From Litsea cubeba (lineage: Eukaryota > Streptophyta > Magnoliopsida > Laurales > Lauraceae): a DNA stretch of 64,000 nt. Shown piece after piece: positions 1-12,029 of this stretch; position 1 is the stretch's first letter; every line of letters starts with the position of its first letter. Location of the stretch: the NCBI GenBank assembly GCA_012931725.1, contig CM022949.1:64504582-64568581 (forward strand). Reading direction: 5' to 3'. A model generated the notes under the pieces. That model ran no database searches. It was not told where the DNA came from and saw only the letters and a program-made list of their open reading frames with translations. A program made the translations under genes and the position numbers.

Positions 1-113
1 GAGTTGACGCTTCGGCAGCTGATGGGGCGCTTGTAGGTGCGCATGGTTTGCTTCTGTTGAAGCATGAGCTGGTGCTTGCTCTCATCGAAAGTAATGGTAA
101 GCGATGCTGCCAT
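1..113 (-). pseudogene. Pre-gag ORF of Tat-like element E1, N-terminal part
   Basis: This is the first 37 or so codons of the ORF that precedes gag in the Tat-like gypsy family; the rest lies left of the window. Its translation matches the start of the 284-residue ORF at 57564-58418 (shared stretches TITFDESKHQLMLQQKQT and RTYKRPISCRSVNS). The start is placed at the ATG at 111-113 because the upstream bases differ in length between the two copies, which would shift any longer reading frame. Function is unknown. Tat/Ogre-type elements are known to carry such a pre-gag ORF. It is listed as a pseudogene only because the rest cannot be checked. Confidence 0.6.
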
Positions 114-1745
114 TGTTAGTTTTTTCGAAAAATTTCTGAAACAAGACCACATCTATTAGTAATCACAAGAATATAATGATCATAAATGGGAAGTTCTATG
201 GTTTTGTCTTTTCAAATTGCTCGAGGGAGATGACCCAAGCAATATGAAGAAGGCAAAATGCCATAGAGGGTACAATTGTTCTGATCGCAGGTATGGTAAG
301 CCCAGAATGAGCATCCCAGTGACTGCTAGAAGCAATTGTGAACCTAAATTCGACTTATCGAGAAGCAGAGGTTGCTCGATGTAAGAAGAATATAAGTTTG
401 GAGTTACAAATGTGCCGGTCGCGAATACAGTAGACCCTAAAAGGGCGTACTAGTACTGCTAGACACAAATGTTTTGAGACTGCATCCATGAGATGAGATT
501 TTCTGTTTTGAAAGGTCAAGATTGGATTCATCAAAGAGAGCAGATGGTATTCCGATCCAAAAACGGTCTCAGCGATTTCCGTGAGCGCCAGTACTCAGAA
601 GGAAATGAACAATAATTTCTCGGATCTGAATCCAAAAATGAAGAGTTTTTTTTTTTTTTGAAAGGCCAAGATCGGGTTCATTAAAGAGAGTAAAAGGCAC
701 TCCAATCTGAACACGGGCTCAGCGATTTCCGCGAGCGCTAGTGCTCAGAAAGGAGGAGACAAAAATTTCTCCAATCTAAACCCAAAATGACGGAATTTTT
801 TTTTTAGAAGATTTTTTTTGAAAAAATATTTTCTTAAAAGATTTTTTTTTGAAAAATCTTTTTTTTTATTTTTATTTTTTTATTTATTTTTTTATTTATT
901 ATTTTTTAAGAATTTTTTTTGAAAATTTTTTTATTTTTTATTTTTTATTTTAAAATTTTTTTATTTTGAAAATTTTTTTTTATTTAAAAGACGAGAGAGT
1001 ACACATAGGCCTCCTAACCCGGTCTTATGAAATCTCGATTGATAGAATCGCCCCCACCTAAGGGTAGGATTACTTAATGAACCCGTTTGGAGGACCCTTG
1101 CCTAGAACAGTCAAGCTGTCTCGACACTCTGGACAAGGCTTTTCTTGAATCAACCGTGATCAAAGAACGCAGTTGGTTTAACCTTAGTGGTCTATGTCTT
1201 TTTTATTTGTATTTTTTTAAAAAAATTTTAAAATCTTTAATGAACTCATCTGAGAGAAACGATGGCCCAAATCCTAATTCGAACAGGCTCAACAATTTCT
1301 GCGAGCAGACGAATGAAAGGAAAGGACCAAAGTTTCTCAATTTTGAATCCAAAATGAGAAATTTGATTTTTTCTAATTTCTAATGAACTCATCGAAGAAA
1401 AACACTGGCCATTTCCGCAATTCGAACCGGCTCAACGATTTCCACGAGCACAGAGACAGAACGAAAAGGATCAAAGTTTCTCAATTTTGAACCCAAACTA
1501 AGAAATCTGATTTTTTTTTTGTTTTGAAAAGAGAAAGAGTGGAAATAAACTCAAAGAATTAGAAATTTCCAAAAAATCTCATCTCATTTTTTTAAGATGC
1601 GGAATCCAACATAGGCCACCAATTAGAAAGTAGTCAAGGAATCGAGAAAAGAAATATAAGCATAGAGCAAAAGATATGATATGCAAATATTTCATTTCTA
1701 GCATCGTGTTCTCAAATGAACGAGTCTCACCGGGTGGAGCCAGCT
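114..1745 (-). other. 5' leader of element E1 with tandem repeats and AT-rich tract
   Basis: Untranslated leader between the E1 5' LTR (1746-4309) and its pre-gag ORF. It matches the E4 leader at 58419-60276 segment by segment. Two units of a repeat carrying the core CAGCGATTTCCGCGAGCG lie near 508-760, and two units of a second repeat carrying GAACTCATC and CGATGGCCC near 1236-1510. A low-complexity A/T tract occupies about 780-990. A conserved block around 985-1190 (AGACGAGAGAGTACACATAG onward) is shared with E4. No convincing coding region is present; short open frames here are not conserved. Confidence 0.7.
1725..1742 (-). other. Candidate primer-binding site of E1
   Basis: On the minus strand, three bases after the LTR terminus, the sequence reads TGGCTCCACCCGGTGAGA. 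It begins with the TGG expected opposite a tRNA CCA end. E4 has the related TGGCACACCTGGTGGGAC at the same place (60256-60273). The tRNA partner was not identified. Confidence 0.5.
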
Positions 1746-2409
1746 TGATGGACAATGCTTCTATCACTCGGTTCTACTGAGGTCGGCGGACGTGGGAGTC
1801 CATTTGGGTCTGACCCTTTCGTAACCGGGGGGCAGAGGCGTGCATCAACATTTTTTTTGTGTGGGTGTGCCAGATTTCTATTTTTACTTGGAATTGCAAG
1901 TGGTGATCCGGAGATCGACCTTCCCAAGTAAAATGGAAATCAACTTCTTTCAAGTTTTCCATTGCATATATATTTAAGAAAAGAAACATTTTTATTGGTT
2001 TGCCGTGAAAGGAGATTTTTTGACATTTATAGCTGATTTTTGGCGTTTATAGCCGATTTTGGCGTTTATAGCCGATTTACAATTCTTATCAATAATGAAA
2101 GACAAAAGTTGTGATTTTTGTCTCTTTTGGAAAAATAAAAACTACAATGAAAAGCAAGAAAATGAGGATCTAACTTCTCAGGAGATTATGGGGGACTCGT
2201 TCAGATTGACGGTCGCAAGCCATATGTGGACTTCGCCATCATCCATGCAGATGAGAACAGAGGATGCTCTTGATTTGCTTGGCTTGGCTATAACCTCAGG
2301 TTTTTAGAGGACAAAGAACAAAAGGAGGTCCTATTTCCAATAAAAAAACTAAGTAGACAGGCTGAAAAGCCATGCCTAAGCCATTGGAGGCAGAAGGAGA
2401 AGGCAAAGA

Positions 2410-2435
2410 CCTTGGGGGGGGGGTACCCCCCAAGG
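2410..2435. repeat. G-run/C-run palindrome in the Tat LTR
   Basis: CCTTGGGG(n)TACCCC(n)CCAAGG forms a near-perfect inverted repeat centred on GGTACC. It recurs in LTR2 (about 9875-9904), LTR3 (22296-22320) and LTR4 (about 38779-38804) with different G and C run lengths, and is degraded in LTR5 (60943-60968). It lies about 150-180 bases downstream of the TATA box on the minus strand, so it would be in the transcribed part. Confidence 0.7.
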
Positions 2436-2584
2436 GACTTTTGTCACCTTGTAGCGGTGGTCGGTGTAGAACTTCCGTAGAGTTTTCTCTCTTTCTTTCT
2501 CTTAGATTTCTGATGCCTTTTTCTATCTGAATTTCTGGATTTTCTGCAGTCTGTCGTGCTGTTTTTTCTTCTTGGAGTGCTCTC

Positions 2585-2593
2585 CTATTTATA
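2585..2593 (-). promoter_or_regulatory. TATA box of the Tat LTR
   Basis: Minus strand reads TATAAATAG. The same motif is at 10056-10064 (LTR2) and 22498-22506 (LTR3); LTR4 has TATAAACAG at 38957-38965. Its position gives a U3 of about 1.7 kb and a transcribed R/U5 of about 0.8 kb. Further TATAAA motifs lie at 2030-2070, inside the GGCGTTTATAGCCGATTT repeats, and could be alternatives. Confidence 0.55.
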
Positions 2594-4309
2594 GGCTTTT
2601 TGATAGCCATTTAGGAGGGTTTATGGGCTTTTATTATCATTAAGCTGCATGATGGGAGGAGTTACAGGATTTAATTCCTTTATTTGTAACTCCTTTTTCT
2701 TGGCTTTTGATTGGCCGGAGGAGATTGAGGGCATTTGATCGCCTTTAATCCGCCATGATGGGAGGAGTATCATGGGTACAATGCCATGAATCGATTGACT
2801 TGTAACTCCCGGATGCATGCTTCTGATTGGGCCGTCCAAAGACATGGATTAATGACTATAATAAAGCTAGTCAATTAATTACATTAAGTGGTCGCCGAGC
2901 AGTTGAAGAGTCGCGGGCCGTGCTGCGTCTTTTGGGATTCTTCTGGCAATGATCATCGATGGATCTTCATGTAGATCGACATTGGATGACCATGTAACTT
3001 CAGGTATTGGTTGCCAACAGTGGGTTGGTGCCATCTGTACTGTCGATTTCTCGATCGGTCGGGTAGAAAGCACACTTTTTTGGTTGACCGGTTGGCGATC
3101 AATGTTGATTTTGTTACTCTTGATGATTGACCCGTGATTTTGACGGATGTCAAAGGATTTGGCATCTCAAAAGTATGAATTTTGGAAAATCCCAGGGGTC
3201 GGACGCTTCGAATCGTGAAAAACGACGAAAAATGGGGTTTCCGGGGCCCTCCTGGCGATCCCGGGCTCCATGGTCGCCCGCGACCCTGGGGGGTTTTCCC
3301 CCCTTTTGTCCCGTTTTGTGTCCGTTTTTTATGTTTTTTTTTATTTTTTTTTCTTCTGTATTTTTTCTTGACATTTTTTATCATTTATTGGCCTGATTTC
3401 CCTGTAGAAAACCTGATGAGAATCCTTGCATTTTAGTTTGCAAAGTTTCTAATTTTTTCGAGAAAGCCGAAGACTTTGTCGTGCAGAGCTGCCGATTTTC
3501 CGTCAGAAGCTGAAACTGTGTCAAACGATGTCCGAATGACCTGCAATTTGGGGTGAAGCCTCCTGACCAATAAATAAGACCAACCAGCTTTTGTTTGAGT
3601 TTTGAAGCCGTTTGGGGTTTTATCACTAGTAGATTTATTTTTGTCGCGATGAAGATGTCGCGGCTTGATGTGAGGTCAATCGATGTCCGATTGACTTGAG
3701 ATTTGACAGGGAACCTATTGGAGTCATTTTAAGATGATCCATAGGCTCTGTCTTGCAAACCATGGTCCCAGGGAACTTCGCCGCTGAGAGGCCTGATTTT
3801 GCTTCCGAGCGTCAAAGTCTGGTCAAATGTTGTCGAAATGACCTGAAATTTGATGCGTAGCCCTTTGTAAGTATTTTGAAGCCGTCCATGTGCTCTATCT
3901 GATGAGTGATGGACTCGGTGGTTCTCGCCGCTGAGAGGTTTGATTTAGCTATTCGAGTGTTGATGTAGGTTCAAACGTTGTCGGTTTGACTCGGAACTTG
4001 ACGTGGAGCCTTTTGGAAGTATTTTGAGATCATCCATCGGCTTTGATCGAAGATTTGGTGTCTCCGATGCTTTCGCCGCCGGGAGCTCCTTTTCAGCTGT
4101 CGGAGAAGCGAAGTTAGGCCATATGATTTTGAAATGGCCCGAAACTTCTTGTGTACTCCTCTTATGGCTGTTTTGAAGGAACTTGCAGTTTTTGTTTGAT
4201 TCTGACAAGATTTGATTTTTGAAAGTAGCATTGCCTATTTTTGGCAGGCTGCGACTTCATGTAGCTTTCATGATTTTGAAGAGGCAAAGTGACATTTTTG
4301 GTGTCAACA

Positions 4310-5216
4310 ATACTCGGGGTCCACGATGCTGCTGCTACTGATACTGCCCAGCCTGGCCTGCTGGCCTCTGCCTCCGGAATGGCTGCTGCTGTGGGGCCAT
4401 TAGTTGCGGCCTGATCAGAGTGACCTGGACCCGTCTCGGCTACTGGCTGGCTTCAATCCGCTGCAGACGCTCCTCTGTCCAGTAAGCTCTCCTCAAGGCC
4501 TCCTCGTAGTTATATAGCTCAATACAAGTCATGCTCAGCTGGATCTCATCTCTCAGTCTGTCGACGAACCACCAAATCCTTTCAGCCTCAGAAGTAAGCA
4601 GTGCCTCTGCGAAGCTGGACAGCTGAGTGAAGCGAACTTCATACTGGTAGACTGCCATGCTGCCCTGCACTAGTGTCTGGAACTCCCGAAGCTTGTTGTC
4701 TCTGACATGTGATGGAATGAACTTCCAAAGGAAGTCTTCTCTAAAATATGTCCAGGCGATCTCATCCCCAATCATCTCATAAGGTCGCTGAACAGTCCTC
4801 CACCAGTCCTTTGCCACGCCTCGGAACATGTAGGAAGCTAAATGCACTCTCTGCTAGCCGGTGCACTCGAAGACTCTGAAAATCTTCTCCATCCGTACTA
4901 TCCAGTCTTCAGCTACTAGCGGATCCTCATTACCCGAGAACTCTGGTGGTCCCCTCTTGAGGAACATCTTGAAGATGATGTTCGGGTCTACCTCCCGAGT
5001 AGGTGTCACTGCTGGACTGGGCTGAGCTACTCTCTCGATGACATCCAAGACCTGCGATTGAAACTTCGCAAAGTCCTTAGCCTGCTGCTGATGCGCTGTA
5101 GCCTGGGCTTCCTGTGGGACAAGGAAAGCCTACAAAAACCTCTTGAAGCAATGCTCAAAGTCGGGTTGAGCGCCGACTACCGGTACTGCGTGTGGTGATG
5201 AATCTCAACCAGACAT
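4310..5216 (-). pseudogene. gag: Gag remnant of a Tekay/Del-like Ty3/gypsy element
   Basis: A gag fragment from another gypsy lineage (chromovirus, Tekay/Del type by overall resemblance), cut at its 3' end by the insertion of E1 at 4310. The best-preserved part (4440-5048) carries typical gag capsid words: PPEFSGNEDPLVAEDWI, HLASYMFRGVAKDWWRTV and WTYFREDFLWKFIPSHVRDN. The reading frame is closed by a TAG at 4854-4856 between two halves in the same frame. A second in-frame stop (TGA, 5205-5207) lies three codons after the likely ATG (5214-5216). No zinc knuckle, protease or pol is seen; these would lie beyond E1. The fragment is non-functional. Confidence 0.75.
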
Positions 5217-5363
5217 CTGTAAGGAGAATGGAAATGTGTCAGTTCAAGTCCAACACTTAGGACCACACTAATTCTACCCAATCCATCGTCCTTACACGTA
5301 TTCCCACACTAAAATCCTCACTACGTCCTAAAGTCTCTGGTGTATTTTTTTTCTAGAGACTTA

Positions 5364-5378
5364 CCAACTCTAATACCA
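5364..5378 (-). other. Degenerate primer-binding site of the Tekay-like element
   Basis: On the minus strand, TGGTATTAGAGTTGG follows the LTR end by four bases. It matches the initiator-methionine tRNA primer site (TGGTATCAGAGC) with a C-to-T change. The intervening leader to the gag ATG (5217-5363) holds nothing else recognisable. Confidence 0.6.
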
Positions 5379-6488
5379 AAAATGTAACGCCCCAATTTCG
5401 AATACCGAGAAAACCGTCAAGGTACCGAAGTTGGCGTGCTACTTCCCAGAAAAAACAAGAACTTCCAAGATCGTAGGTCCGCAGTGAGGTCCAATTTAAA
5501 ACTTTTTGGACAATATAATATCAATGGTTAAATTGCGGAAGCATAAGGTAACATGATACATCAAATGTAACGGGGCTGAAGTCCAGCCTAAAATGTCAAG
5601 TGATAAGAACAAAGGTTTATTACATATTTTGACTATTGCCCTGCTCACAACAAGAAACACTCAAAAACCCAATAAACAGATAAATGCTTAAACCCCAGGT
5701 GTTGGCTCTTCAACCTCCAGGTCGACTAGTCCCCATCCGTAGTCACCTGCTACGGGTGCCTCTACGAGCGCGAGCTCACCGTCTTCATACTCAGGGTCGA
5801 AACCTAAGCACCAAGAATGGATCAGATCTAAAGATCTGGCAAGTCACAGTATACAAGTAACATAGGATGTATGCATTAAAAGAGTAGAGACTAATAATGT
5901 TAAAGAGAGTAACAATGATATAGATTCTAGGCAGTTGAGTAAGATAAGCATTTAAATTCAGAATAAACAAGATATCAAATCTAAACAATATGGCACACTC
6001 ACACGAGCTGGATACCTCGAGATATTATGCCGCTGCCCTCCCATACTGCGCACAGTGGCGGCAGGGAAACCTTACCAGTACTGGGGAATGGCTGAAAGTC
6101 CGGGATCCTTACCCTAAAGGGGGGTGAATAGGCCCCTCTTTTCCAGCCACACTCTCTCTCTCTCTCTTCATGCAAGTGTCTTTCTTGAGTGCTATTTAGA
6201 GATTAAACTTCACCAATCTCTTCTCCTTCCTCTTGGCTTCCTTTTGGTACCATTCTTGAAGAAATCCAGCTAGAACCCATCTCTTCTCCAAGCTCTTCTC
6301 CTTGAATAGAGTTGTAGAAAGGTTAGCAATGGCTTCCCCCTCTTGAAATCTTGGTTTTTCCAGACCTTTAGAACATTTTCTTCATACATGCAAACGGTTT
6401 CTTTGAGAGCTTTTTCTAATCTAAAAATTTGGGGATTTTTGTGTCTTTCATGGGGGTTTTTGTAGATTGAAGCTTGCGGCTGTGGAGA

Positions 6489-6855
6489 GGTTGTATTAGA
6501 GTGTTTTGATAATCTTCTTAACCAAGGCAAGTAAATATTTGGTTTCATTTTGTAAAAAAAAAATCTTGAATCTCTACTCTAGATTGTTTTCTCTTTACAA
6601 ATGATGGACCTATCTTTGAAATGTTTAAGCAATGGTTTATGTTTATTGTTTCTCTAAGTTGTTGTTTTAAGAGGTTGTATTAGAGTGTTTTGATAATCTT
6701 CTTAACCAAGGCAAGTAAATATTTGGTTTCATTTTGTAAAAAAAAAAAATCTTGAATCTCTACTCCAGATTGTTTTCTCTTTACAAATGATGGACCTATC
6801 TTTGAAATGTTTAAGCAATGGTTTATATTTATTGTTTCTCTAAGTTGTTGTTTTA
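6489..6855. repeat. 183-bp direct tandem duplication inside the Tekay-like LTR
   Basis: Two adjacent near-identical copies, about 6489-6670 and 6672-6855. Each runs from GAGGTTGTATTAGAGTG to GTTGTTTTAA and carries the same A-run and ATGATGGACCTATC block. Only a few differences are seen, so the duplication is recent relative to the rest of the LTR. Confidence 0.85.
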
Positions 6856-7119
6856 ACAATCTGAATTTTTTATTTGGCAATGAATCTTCTTTGTAGTAGT
6901 TTTGTATCTCAAATTGTTGTCGTCTTTGATGGATGAAAACGCTTTGTTCATGCCAAAATCTTGGAAAGGATGGAATGAATTAGTGTGTGTGGATGTTTAA
7001 ATAGAGTTTGTTGAGGCAAGGAGAAGCCCAAGTTACATGTGAATGTGTGGAAGAAGAAGGTGGAAATGATAGAGGAGAAAGGAGAAAAGAAAGATCTGAA
7101 AACAGCTTCAGAAAGGCGT

Positions 7120-7375
7120 TTCCCGCAGCTGGCGGTCACCTGGCGGCTAGCCTCCTAGTGACCGGCGGCTAACCGAACCAGGCATGGTTACATTTCCAGA
7201 GAGCAGATTCTCTGCTCTGAAGCTGGCGATCACCTAGCGGCTAGCCAACCTGGTGACCGACGGCTGACCGAAACTGGCAGTTACATATCCAGAGAGCTGC
7301 AATCCTTCAAGGTCTGGCAGTCAGCCAGCGGCTAACCGCTGAACCCTTCGGCGGCTAGCCGCCAACTATTTGTCA
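7120..7375. repeat. Degenerate G+C-rich repeats with GGCGGCTAGCC cores
   Basis: About three imperfect units of roughly 100 bases carry variants of CTGGCGGTCACC, GGCGGCTAGCC and GTGACCGGCGGCTAACC. The core GGCGGCTAGCCGCC is self-complementary (complete at 7351-7364). The region contrasts with the A+T-rich LTR around it. Confidence 0.6.
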
Positions 7376-8768
7376 GGTGACCGAAATTACCCAGAATTTT
7401 GTAAGTGAGAGAGATTTTTTATGTTGGGATTATCAGGGGAAAAGTTTTAAGTTTTATTATACATTTTTCATCCTTAATTGTCGAAGATCTTCAGTGGTAC
7501 CAAACTTTTTAGTTATAAATCGACATTAAGGGGACTAAGTGTGTATCGAAACGATCCTAAGTAAACCATTTAAACCACTGTACAGTACTTCATTCCAAGT
7601 TAGAGAAATTTTTATGTTTTCTACAAATTGTTTTGAAATAGATTGAGTGGTTTGCCACGTTTGGAAAATCGGTAAGACTACTCGTTTAAATTGATCGATA
7701 TTGTTCGTTTGAAATTGTTCAGAGTAGTTTCTTTTATCGATGAATATGGATTGCTATGATTGATTTATATTGATCTCAGATTTTGTTCAGCACCACTAAG
7801 CTTGGGTTACCTCTTCAGGCTAATCACCCAATTTGGGAATCTTAAATTTATTGCCAACTGCAGTTTGGACCCCCATTAATTGCTCCAGCCATGGGTCAGG
7901 TTATTGAGTGTTCTGTCCATTTCATATGGCTCGGTTAGATCGTTCCGTCCATTTTATATGGTTCGGTAATTGATCGAGTACTCTTATTACTTCGGTAATA
8001 AAGTATGCTTATTGATTGAGTGCTCTTGTTACTTCGGTAATAGGAGAATCTAGCGATATGTGGATTGCCATTGTTTTATTCAATTCGTTCTATTGTTCGA
8101 AATTGTAAATGTTTCATAAAGTGATCTTTACTCCATTGATATTTATGTTTAGATTTCAAATGTATTTAAATGAATTTATATTGTCTTTACAAATTATTGT
8201 TATTCTATTATCTGTTTTATTGCTTGCCAGACCGTTGTGTCTGATACTTCTTGTTTGGTGCCAGATATCGACCCTGCTCTCTTTGAGGCGGAGCGAGAGG
8301 AGGAGGCGGGCGAGCCGCTGGTTGGATGAGAGTGGCAGCCCAACGATGTCATCTAGACGTCGGGTTGGGTCATGAGATGCGAATCACTTTTTGGAATGGT
8401 TGTCTTTTTAGAAACTTGTTTAATAGCCTTGTTGGCTGTTTTATTTTAGGAAATGTAAACTTTTAACTACTTTCAGTATTGTATTAAAATTGAACTAAAA
8501 ATGGCTCACTTATGATATATTTCTCATTTTGATGCAAGGCTTGATTGTCCATTTTATTTAATTGATCAGACTATATATTTGCTACATTGCTTCCCCGCAT
8601 TTTGTACATTGTGAATGTGAATATTGTTATCGTGATGGATTGAAAATTGGAATCATCACCACGGAAACCTATGGGAAACTGGCACGTGCGGGCGGAATTT
8701 TCTAACCTGCTGTGCCACGCCCTGGGTTAGGGACATGGTTTATTAAGTCTCAGTTCGGGGGCATGACA

Positions 8769-9231
8769 AATGGATACTGCGTTTGGTGCTCCAGAAGTTA
8801 CGGGCATCATTGACAACGTTTAAGGATCAAATCATCTTAAAATAAATAACCTAAACCTTAATTGGTGGACCCCACGAGTCAAGCTTGAGGCACACCATTG
8901 ACTCGTGTTTGGCACATTAGTAGAAGTCCATTTGGATGGTCAATGGGTCCCACGAATGATCAAAACATCAAAAATTAAAATATGGGAGAAGTCACTGTAT
9001 ACAGTGTGCTCGGTCGGCCCCCTGGCCTGGGTGGTTGACCCCCTGGCCTGGGACCAGAGGCAATTCAACCTACAGGCAAAGCCTAATTTTCTGGAATTTC
9101 CTTTGTGCTTGGTCGACCTCCTGGCCTGGTAGGTCGACCACGCACACTAGGAATTCTGGCTAAAGGATGTCCCAGGTTTCAGCTTCTCTTCTCTGGAATT
9201 CCTGTGTTCCCGGTCGACCTTGCACAGGGCT
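8769..9231. other. Unclassified spacer with CTGGCCTGG motifs
   Basis: This 463-bp stretch lies between the Tekay-like LTR and the 3' LTR of E2. It holds three copies of CCTGGCCTGG near GGTCGACC-like sequence (9015-9140). No protein family, LTR terminus or RNA gene is recognisable; a short open frame at 8905-9132 is unsupported. It may be a remnant of another element. Confidence 0.4.
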
Positions 9232-11800
9232 TGATGGACAGTGCTTCATTGCTCGGTTCTACCGAGGTCGGCGGACGTGGGAGTCTGTTTGGGTTCGACC
9301 CTTTCGTAACCGGGGGGGCAGAGGCGTGCATCAACATTTTTTTGTATGGGTGTGCCAGATTTTTTATTTTACTTGGAATTACAAGTGGTGATCCGGAGAT
9401 CGACCTTCACAAGTAAAATGGAAATCAACTTCTTTCAAGTTTTCCATTGCACATATATTTAAGAAAAGAGACATTTTTCTTGATTTGCCCTGAAAGGTGA
9501 TTTTTTGGCATTTATAGCCGATTTTGGCGTTTATAGCCGATTTACAGTTCTTATCAATAATGAAAGACAAGAGTTGTGATTTTTATCTCTTTTGGAAAAA
9601 TAAAAACTACAATGAAAAGTAAGAAAATGAGGATCTAACTTCTCAAGAGATTGTGGGGGACTCATTCAGATTGACGGTCGCAAGCCATATGTGGACTTCG
9701 CCATCATCCATGCAGATGAGAATAGAGGATGCTCTTGATTCGCTTGGCTTGGCTGTAACCTCAGGTTTTTAGAGGACAAAGACCAAAAGGAGGTCCTATG
9801 TCCAGTAAAAAAACCAAGTAGACGGGCTGAAAAGCCACGTCTAAGCCATTGGAGGCAGAAGGAGAAGGCAAAGTCCTTGGGGGGGTACCCCCCCCCCCCA
9901 AGGGACTTTTGTCACCTTGTAGCGGTGGTCGGTGCAGAACTTCCATAGAGTTTTCTCTCTTTCTTTCTCTTAGATTTTTGATGTCTTTTTCTGTCTGGAT
10001 TTCCGGATTTTTTGATGTCTTTCTGAAGTCTATATGGAATGCTTGGGGTTGTCACCTATTTATAGGCTCATGGTAGCCATTTATGAGAGTTTATGGGCTT
10101 TTACTGTCATTAAGCCGCATAATGGAAGGAGTTACAGGATTTAATTCCTTTATTTTGTAACTCCTTTTTCTTGGCTTTTGATTGGCCGGAGGAGATTGAG
10201 GGCATTTGATCGCCTTTAATCGCCATGATGGGAGGAGTATCATGGGTTAAATGCCATGAATCGATTGACTTATAACTCCCGGATGCATGCTTCTGATTGG
10301 GCCGTCCAAAGAAATGGATTAATGACTATAATAAAGCTAGTCAATTAATTGCATTAAGTGGTCGCCGAGCAGTTGAAGAGTCGCGGGCCGTGCTGCGTCT
10401 TTTGGGATTCTTCTGGCAATGATCATCGATGGATCTTCATATAGATCGACATCGGATGACCATGTAACTTCAGGTATTGGTTGCCAACAGCGGGTTGGTA
10501 CCATCTATCCTGTCGATTTCTCGATCGGTCGGGTAGAAAGCACACATTTTTGGTTGACCGATTGGCGATCAATGTTGATTTTGATACTCTTGATGATTGA
10601 CCTGTGATTTTGATGGATGTCAAAGGATTTGGTGTCTCAAAAGTATGAATTTTGGAAAATCCGAGGAGTCGGACGCTTCGAATCGCAAAAAACGATGAAA
10701 AATGGGGCTTCCGGGGCCCACACGGCGATCCCGGGCTCCATGGTAGCCGGCGTCCATGGGCTAGGGTCGCACTACCCTGGGGGGGTTTTCTCCCTTTTTG
10801 TCCCGTTTTGCGTCTATTTTTGATGTTTTTCGATTCTTTTTTCTTCTGTATATTTCTTTGACATTTTTGATCATTTATTGACCTGATTTTCCTGTAGAAA
10901 ACTTGATGAGAATCCTTGCATTTTGGATTGCAAAGTTTCTAATTTTTCGGGAAAGCCGAAGACTGTGTCGCGCAAAGCTGCCGATTTTCCGTCAGAAGCT
11001 GAAACTGGGCCAAACGATGTCGGAATGACCTGAAATTTGGGGTGAAGCCTCCTGAGCAATAATTAAGACCAACCAGAGGCTTTTGTTTGAGTTTTGAAGC
11101 CGTTTGGGGTCCTATCTCCAGTAGACTTTTTTTTTTCGTGATGAAGATGTCGCGGCTTGATGTGCGGTCAATCGATGTCCGATTGACTTGAAATTTGATA
11201 GGGAACCTATTGGATTCATTTTAATATGATCCATAGGGTCTGTCTTGGAAACCATGGTCCCGGGGAGCTTCGCCGTCGAGAGGCCTGATTTGGCTTCCGA
11301 GCATCTAAGTCTGGTCAAATGTTGTCGAAATGACTTGAAACTTGACGTGTAACCCTTTGTAAGCATTTTGAAGCCGTCCATGTGCTCTATCTGATGAGTG
11401 ATGGCCTTGGTGGTGATCGCCGTCGAGAGCATTGGTTTAGCTATTCGAGGGTTGATGGAGGGTCAAACGTTGTCGGTTTGACTCGGAACTTGACATGGAG
11501 CTTTTTGGATGTATTTAGAGACCATCCATCGGCTCTGATTGAAGATTTGGTGTCTCCGATGCTTTCGCCACCGGGAGCTCCTTTTCAGCTGTCGGAGAAG
11601 TGAAGTTAGGCCAAATGATTTTGAAATGGCCCGAAACTTCTTGTATACTCGTCTTCTGTCTGTATTGAAGGATCTTGCAGTTTTTGTTTGATTCTGACAA
11701 GACTTGATTTTTGGAAGTAGCATGCCTATTTATGGCAGGTTGCGACTTCATGTAGCTTTTTGGATCTTGAAGAGGCAAAGTGACATTTTTGGTGCCAACA
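9232..11800 (-). repeat. 3' LTR of E2 (LTR2)
   Basis: A 2569-bp LTR colinear with LTR1, starting TGATGGA and ending GGTGCCAACA in plus orientation. Internal element DNA follows on the right (purine tract at 11801), so this is the 3' LTR. It carries the TATA box at 10056-10064, the G/C palindrome at about 9875-9904 and two TTTATAGCCGATTT units near 9510-9545. Clear point differences from LTR1 show the two belong to different insertions. Confidence 0.85.
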
Positions 11801-11815
11801 AATGCCCCTTCGAGG
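11801..11815 (-). other. Polypurine tract of E2
   Basis: On the minus strand CCTCGAAGGGGCATT sits directly before the LTR start (TGTTGGCACC here; TGTTGACACC in the other copies). E3 and E4 have the matching tract with an extra G (33850-33864 and 40707-40721). Confidence 0.6.
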
Positions 11816-12029
11816 TGCAGCGATGAATTGCTTAACTTTTGTAGTCGATGTGCCTCGAAGAGATTTTTGAAGGAGAGCTCGTGACTTGGCCAAGAGCCTT
11901 TGAGTAGTCTTTCTTTTGGTATTGTAGCCTTTTGAGCTTCTAGGGGAATTTTATGGTAGTGAAAGGGATCACATTCCATCTCGAGGCAAAGTTTTGAAGA
12001 TGACATTAGGGATGTGGATTTGGGTTTTG

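Larger units (their letters stand above)
1746..4309 (-). repeat. 5' LTR of Tat-like gypsy element E1 (LTR1)
   Basis: A 2564-bp LTR. On the minus strand it begins TGTTGACACC at 4309 and ends in TCCATCA at 1746. The other LTRs of this family in the window (from 9232, 21629, 38138 and 60277) share the sequence. At 4309 it abuts unrelated gypsy gag DNA rather than the family's purine tract, which makes this the 5' LTR. The target duplication would be ATACT (4310-4314), but the other end lies outside the window. A TATA box on the minus strand is at 2585-2593. Confidence 0.85.
5383..8768 (-). repeat. 5' LTR of the Tekay/Del-like gypsy element
   Basis: A 3386-bp segment. On the minus strand it begins TGTCATGCCCCCGAACTGAG and ends ATTGGGGCGTTACA; both ends fit the terminal sequences common in plant Tekay/Del LTRs. 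It is placed directly before the primer site and gag remnant. The other LTR is not in the window, so the outer boundary at 8768 is inferred from the TG/CA rule. Inside are a 183-bp tandem duplication and a G+C-rich repeat cluster. Short open frames in it show no recognisable protein. Confidence 0.7.

Noticed and set aside
2953..3436. Open frames of up to 143 residues in the Tat LTR around 2950-3440
   Set aside because: They are not conserved as proteins among the five LTR copies, shift with homopolymer runs, and show no domain.
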